DNA of 52,535 nt, taken from the IMG/VR virus record IMGVR_UViG_3300047510_002055, positions 1 through 52,535 of that record; one strand, written 5' to 3'. The number at the start of each line of letters is the position of its first letter. The stretch's first letter is position 1. The notes under the pieces were generated by a model that was given only the letters and a program-made list of their open reading frames with translations, searched no databases and had not been told where the DNA came from. This stretch comes from a virus. The position numbers and the translations under genes are program-made. Positions 50,176 to 52,535 of this stretch are shown one piece after another.

Positions 50176-52512
50176 TTAGATGGTATCGAAGGTTGCACCA
50201 GTTGGGAGAATATTGAAATCCAACTTGATGAATTCTGCGGTACGGGTTGGTTGGAGATAGATTGCACCAACCAAAATGTTGCGGTCAATAATATCTGGTG
50301 TATTATTGGTTTCATCCATAACCACACGGAATGCGGTCAAACCAGAACGTTGTTGAATACCTGCGAGATATGGATTGACAATGTTCAAGAAACGTGTACG
50401 TGTTGCTTCGGTGTTTTGTTCGAAGACCAAGTAACGTGCTGAACTTGCGATGTACTTCTTAACAGTGATAAGAAGACGACGAACGTTTACGCGGTCAAGT
50501 GCTGATGCTCTACGTTGTAATGTCTTTTGTCCCCAAACACAGATGCCTTGTCCTGGGAATTGTGCGATTGGATTGACCTTTGATTCGTACAATTCGTCAC
50601 GTTGTGCTTGAGTTAGACGAGTCTTAACACCGACTGCGCCTGGAATACCACCACGGTTCAATCCTGCTGGTGCGAACCATTCTGCTCCAACGTTATCACT
50701 GTATGCGTATACTTCTGGAAGAACTACTGATGGTGGTGCCCAGAGAAACTTACCAGTAATATCGTCAAGAACACGAACCCAAGGATAGTAACCAGCTGCG
50801 TAGTTAGTATCAAGAAGTTCTGCGTATGATGTTACTGAATCAATTGTTGCGTCAAGAACGTCAAGGTCTGCGATATAGAAGCAGTCACCACGTTGTTCAC
50901 AGATGTCAATTGCTGATTGTGCAATATAACTGTGTTGTGAGTAGATAACACCAGGTACGACTAAGAGATTGAAATCTACTGCATCTGCATTACTTAATTG
51001 ATTCAATGCTCTCTTATATTCTACTGAACCAGATGCTGCTGCACCGTTAAGATTGAATCCTTGGGTGTTTGTTGCGGTGATTGCGCCACCAAGTGCGATT
51101 TGACGGTTTGGCTTGAATCCATCGAATCCACTTTGGAATGGAACTGAAAAACGACGATATGTTACGTGGTCGCGGTTGGTAAGAGAAATTGCACTTCCAT
51201 TTACTTCTGTTGCTGGAAGGTTTTCAATATTGAATTCTCCACCAACAGTGTTTGAACCTACTGTTGGTCCAAGATATGATTCTGCGGTAAAGACACTACC
51301 AGATACGTATGTACCATCAAAGTTGAATCCGTAGTAGTTAGTGTTTGGACCAGTTGCATCTGCATTGTATCCAGCAACACTTGCACTTACCCAACGACTG
51401 TTCACATATGCTGTGAATGGAACTTCACCAGAAGTTGAAGAGAATACTGAGTTCAATGCTGCGAATCCATATGGAACTGCATTTTGTGGAATGACATCTT
51501 CACTTATTTCAATACGAATATACTTTGAAAGGTTTGGATAATCACCTTCGTAAGTAGTTAATCCAGTACTTGAGTTATATGTTGGAACACTGTTACCAAT
51601 TACTCTTGCGATATAATTTGGACTAGTTGGGTCAAAGTTTAAGTTGTTGAATTGTTCAACTACAACTGGTGATGTATCAGTGTCGGTAAATTCACGAACA
51701 TTAAGTGTGAATGAGCCGTATTGACTGTCTGGATTGGTACTTGGTGAAATACCAGTGATAGAAATCTTAATTTGCTTGTTTGCACCAGTACCGTCACTTA
51801 ATGTATGTACCTTGAACAAATTACGCTTACTACCACCGATGGTTTGTGAACGAATCCAAGGAGTGGTTGCATTATCGTATTGAGTTGCTAAGTTTAATGT
51901 GTTGATACTTGAGGAGAAGTGGATTAATTCTCCAGCAAATGAACCAACTTGATTGAGTGCATCTGGGAACACTGCATAAACATATGCAGGAATAGTTGAA
52001 CTCTTACCTTGTGCGTCAGTACCAAATACTTCATTGATGAATGAAGAATTAGTTTCTGTTGGACTTACAACACTTGCTGAATAGTGAATGTTAGCGGAAC
52101 TACTGACCACTACACTGAAACTTGATGTAGTACCACCTACCACTACACTACTAAGTGAACTTCCCGATACAGTTGGATGAAGAACTGCGAATACCTTATT
52201 TCCAGTTGAACCAGAAGCGAAGATAGTTGCGACACTTGTTGTGTATCCAGCTAAACCAAGAACACGAACAATCGTTGCACTACCAGCTTCTTGAAGGTAG
52301 TTCTTAACGGTGTATCCCATATAAGAAGTACCATCTGGTTCACCAAATGAGGTGACGAATCCATCTAGTCCTTGAACTGGGGTAGCTACGAATGCTGGTC
52401 CTTTAGTAGTTGGACCAACAAACGCCGCGCCTATTTCAGCAACGCCTTGAGCGAGGAATGTTTGGTCGCGTTCTTGTGTAAAGACACCAGGCGACACGAT
52501 TCTTTCTGCCAT
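50176..52512 (-). CDS. Contractile tail sheath protein (T4 gp18-like)
   Basis: A 778-residue protein starting MAERIVSPGVFTQERDQTFL. Domain I signatures include GVAEIGAAFVGPTTKGPAFV, FGEPDGTSYMGYTVKNYLQE and GSATIVRVLG. The conserved C-terminal sheath core has VNVRRLLITVKKYIASSARY, LVFEQNTEATRTRFLNIVNP and AEFIKLDFNILPTGATFD. Longer than T4 gp18 (659 residues), with insertions in the outer domains as in other marine T4-like phages. The Shine-Dalgarno is GGAGAA at 52524-52519. It forms the contractile sheath around the tube. Confidence 0.96.
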   Translation of the reverse strand: MAERIVSPGVFTQERDQTFLAQGVAEIGAAFVGPTTKGPAFVATPVQGLDGFVTSFGEPDGTSYMGYTVKNYLQEAGSATIVRVLGLAGYTTSVATIFASGSTGNKVFAVLHPTVSGSSLSSVVVGGTTSSFSVVVSSSANIHYSASVVSPTETNSSFINEVFGTDAQGKSSTIPAYVYAVFPDALNQVGSFAGELIHFSSSINTLNLATQYDNATTPWIRSQTIGGSKRNLFKVHTLSDGTGANKQIKISITGISPSTNPDSQYGSFTLNVREFTDTDTSPVVVEQFNNLNFDPTSPNYIARVIGNSVPTYNSSTGLTTYEGDYPNLSKYIRIEISEDVIPQNAVPYGFAALNSVFSSTSGEVPFTAYVNSRWVSASVAGYNADATGPNTNYYGFNFDGTYVSGSVFTAESYLGPTVGSNTVGGEFNIENLPATEVNGSAISLTNRDHVTYRRFSVPFQSGFDGFKPNRQIALGGAITATNTQGFNLNGAAASGSVEYKRALNQLSNADAVDFNLLVVPGVIYSQHSYIAQSAIDICEQRGDCFYIADLDVLDATIDSVTSYAELLDTNYAAGYYPWVRVLDDITGKFLWAPPSVVLPEVYAYSDNVGAEWFAPAGLNRGGIPGAVGVKTRLTQAQRDELYESKVNPIAQFPGQGICVWGQKTLQRRASALDRVNVRRLLITVKKYIASSARYLVFEQNTEATRTRFLNIVNPYLAGIQQRSGLTAFRVVMDETNNTPDIIDRNILVGAIYLQPTRTAEFIKLDFNILPTGATFDTI

Positions 52513-52535
52513 ACGGTATTCTCCAAACTAAATTT

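Noticed and set aside
1-52535. tRNA or rRNA genes
   Set aside because: I saw no cloverleaf or conserved rRNA segment by eye; a covariance-model scan would be needed to exclude a tRNA fully.
1-52535. Integrase, transposase or attachment sites
   Set aside because: No such motif in any convincing reading frame; the content is consistent with a lytic phage, although only part of the genome is visible.

Overview
The window is part of the genome of a T4-like contractile-tailed phage (myovirus). Every convincing gene lies on the minus strand, so transcription runs from position 52535 towards position 1. The evidence is a tail sheath next to a tail tube, a gp26-like baseplate protein, long tail fibres with S74 autochaperone domains, dense gene packing with ATGA/TAATG overlaps, AT-rich sequence and no chromosomal housekeeping genes. 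The fibre-like proteins that begin MANEFIARKGLIV and the many enzymes resemble marine or freshwater T4-like phages. The host cannot be named from the sequence. I saw no tRNA, photosynthesis gene, integrase or transposase.

Layout, in transcription order. (1) 49629-52512: tail sheath and tail tube, closed by a strong intrinsic terminator at 49584-49613. (2) 30148-49526: a 19-kb appendage and receptor-binding region. It holds a small Ig-like (BppU-like) protein, three N-terminally related fibre proteins, two long fibres with degenerate SSAQV repeats, collagen-like GTSGTSG stretches and C-terminal S74 domains, a fibrinogen-like domain protein, five LamG/ConA-like proteins sharing a C-terminal RxRF signature, and a huge glycine-rich adhesin. 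(3) 6211-30076: a 24-kb enzyme cassette. It holds five radical SAM enzymes (four of twitch/SPASM type, one with a B12-binding domain), glycosyltransferase-like proteins, a UDP-sugar dehydrogenase, a NodU-type carbamoyltransferase, two sulfotransferase-like proteins, an APS-kinase/nucleotidyltransferase fusion, a DUF2061 membrane protein, two QueC-like PP-loop ATPases, three SGNH-fold proteins, a subtilisin-like protease and a degenerate methyltransferase. (4) 3367-6141: four more fibre or tip proteins, three of them small with short collagen-like stretches. (5) 1-3314: a small unknown, a SNF2/HARP-type helicase, the gp26-like protein, an overlapping ORF probably reached by ribosomal frameshifting, and the start of a coiled-coil gene that may be the tape measure or a hub protein.

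How it may work together: the cassette between the two fibre regions encodes most steps of making and decorating a sugar or polymer (oxidation, transfer, carbamoylation, sulfation, acylation, radical chemistry). I infer that it modifies either the phage's own Ser/Thr/Gly-rich fibres or a host surface polymer. A role in nucleobase modification through the QueC-like enzymes is the main alternative. Neither is proven by sequence. A short shared motif, ATATTTATA on the coding strand, lies 28-37 nt upstream of nine genes that have intergenic leaders and is probably the phage's late or general promoter element.
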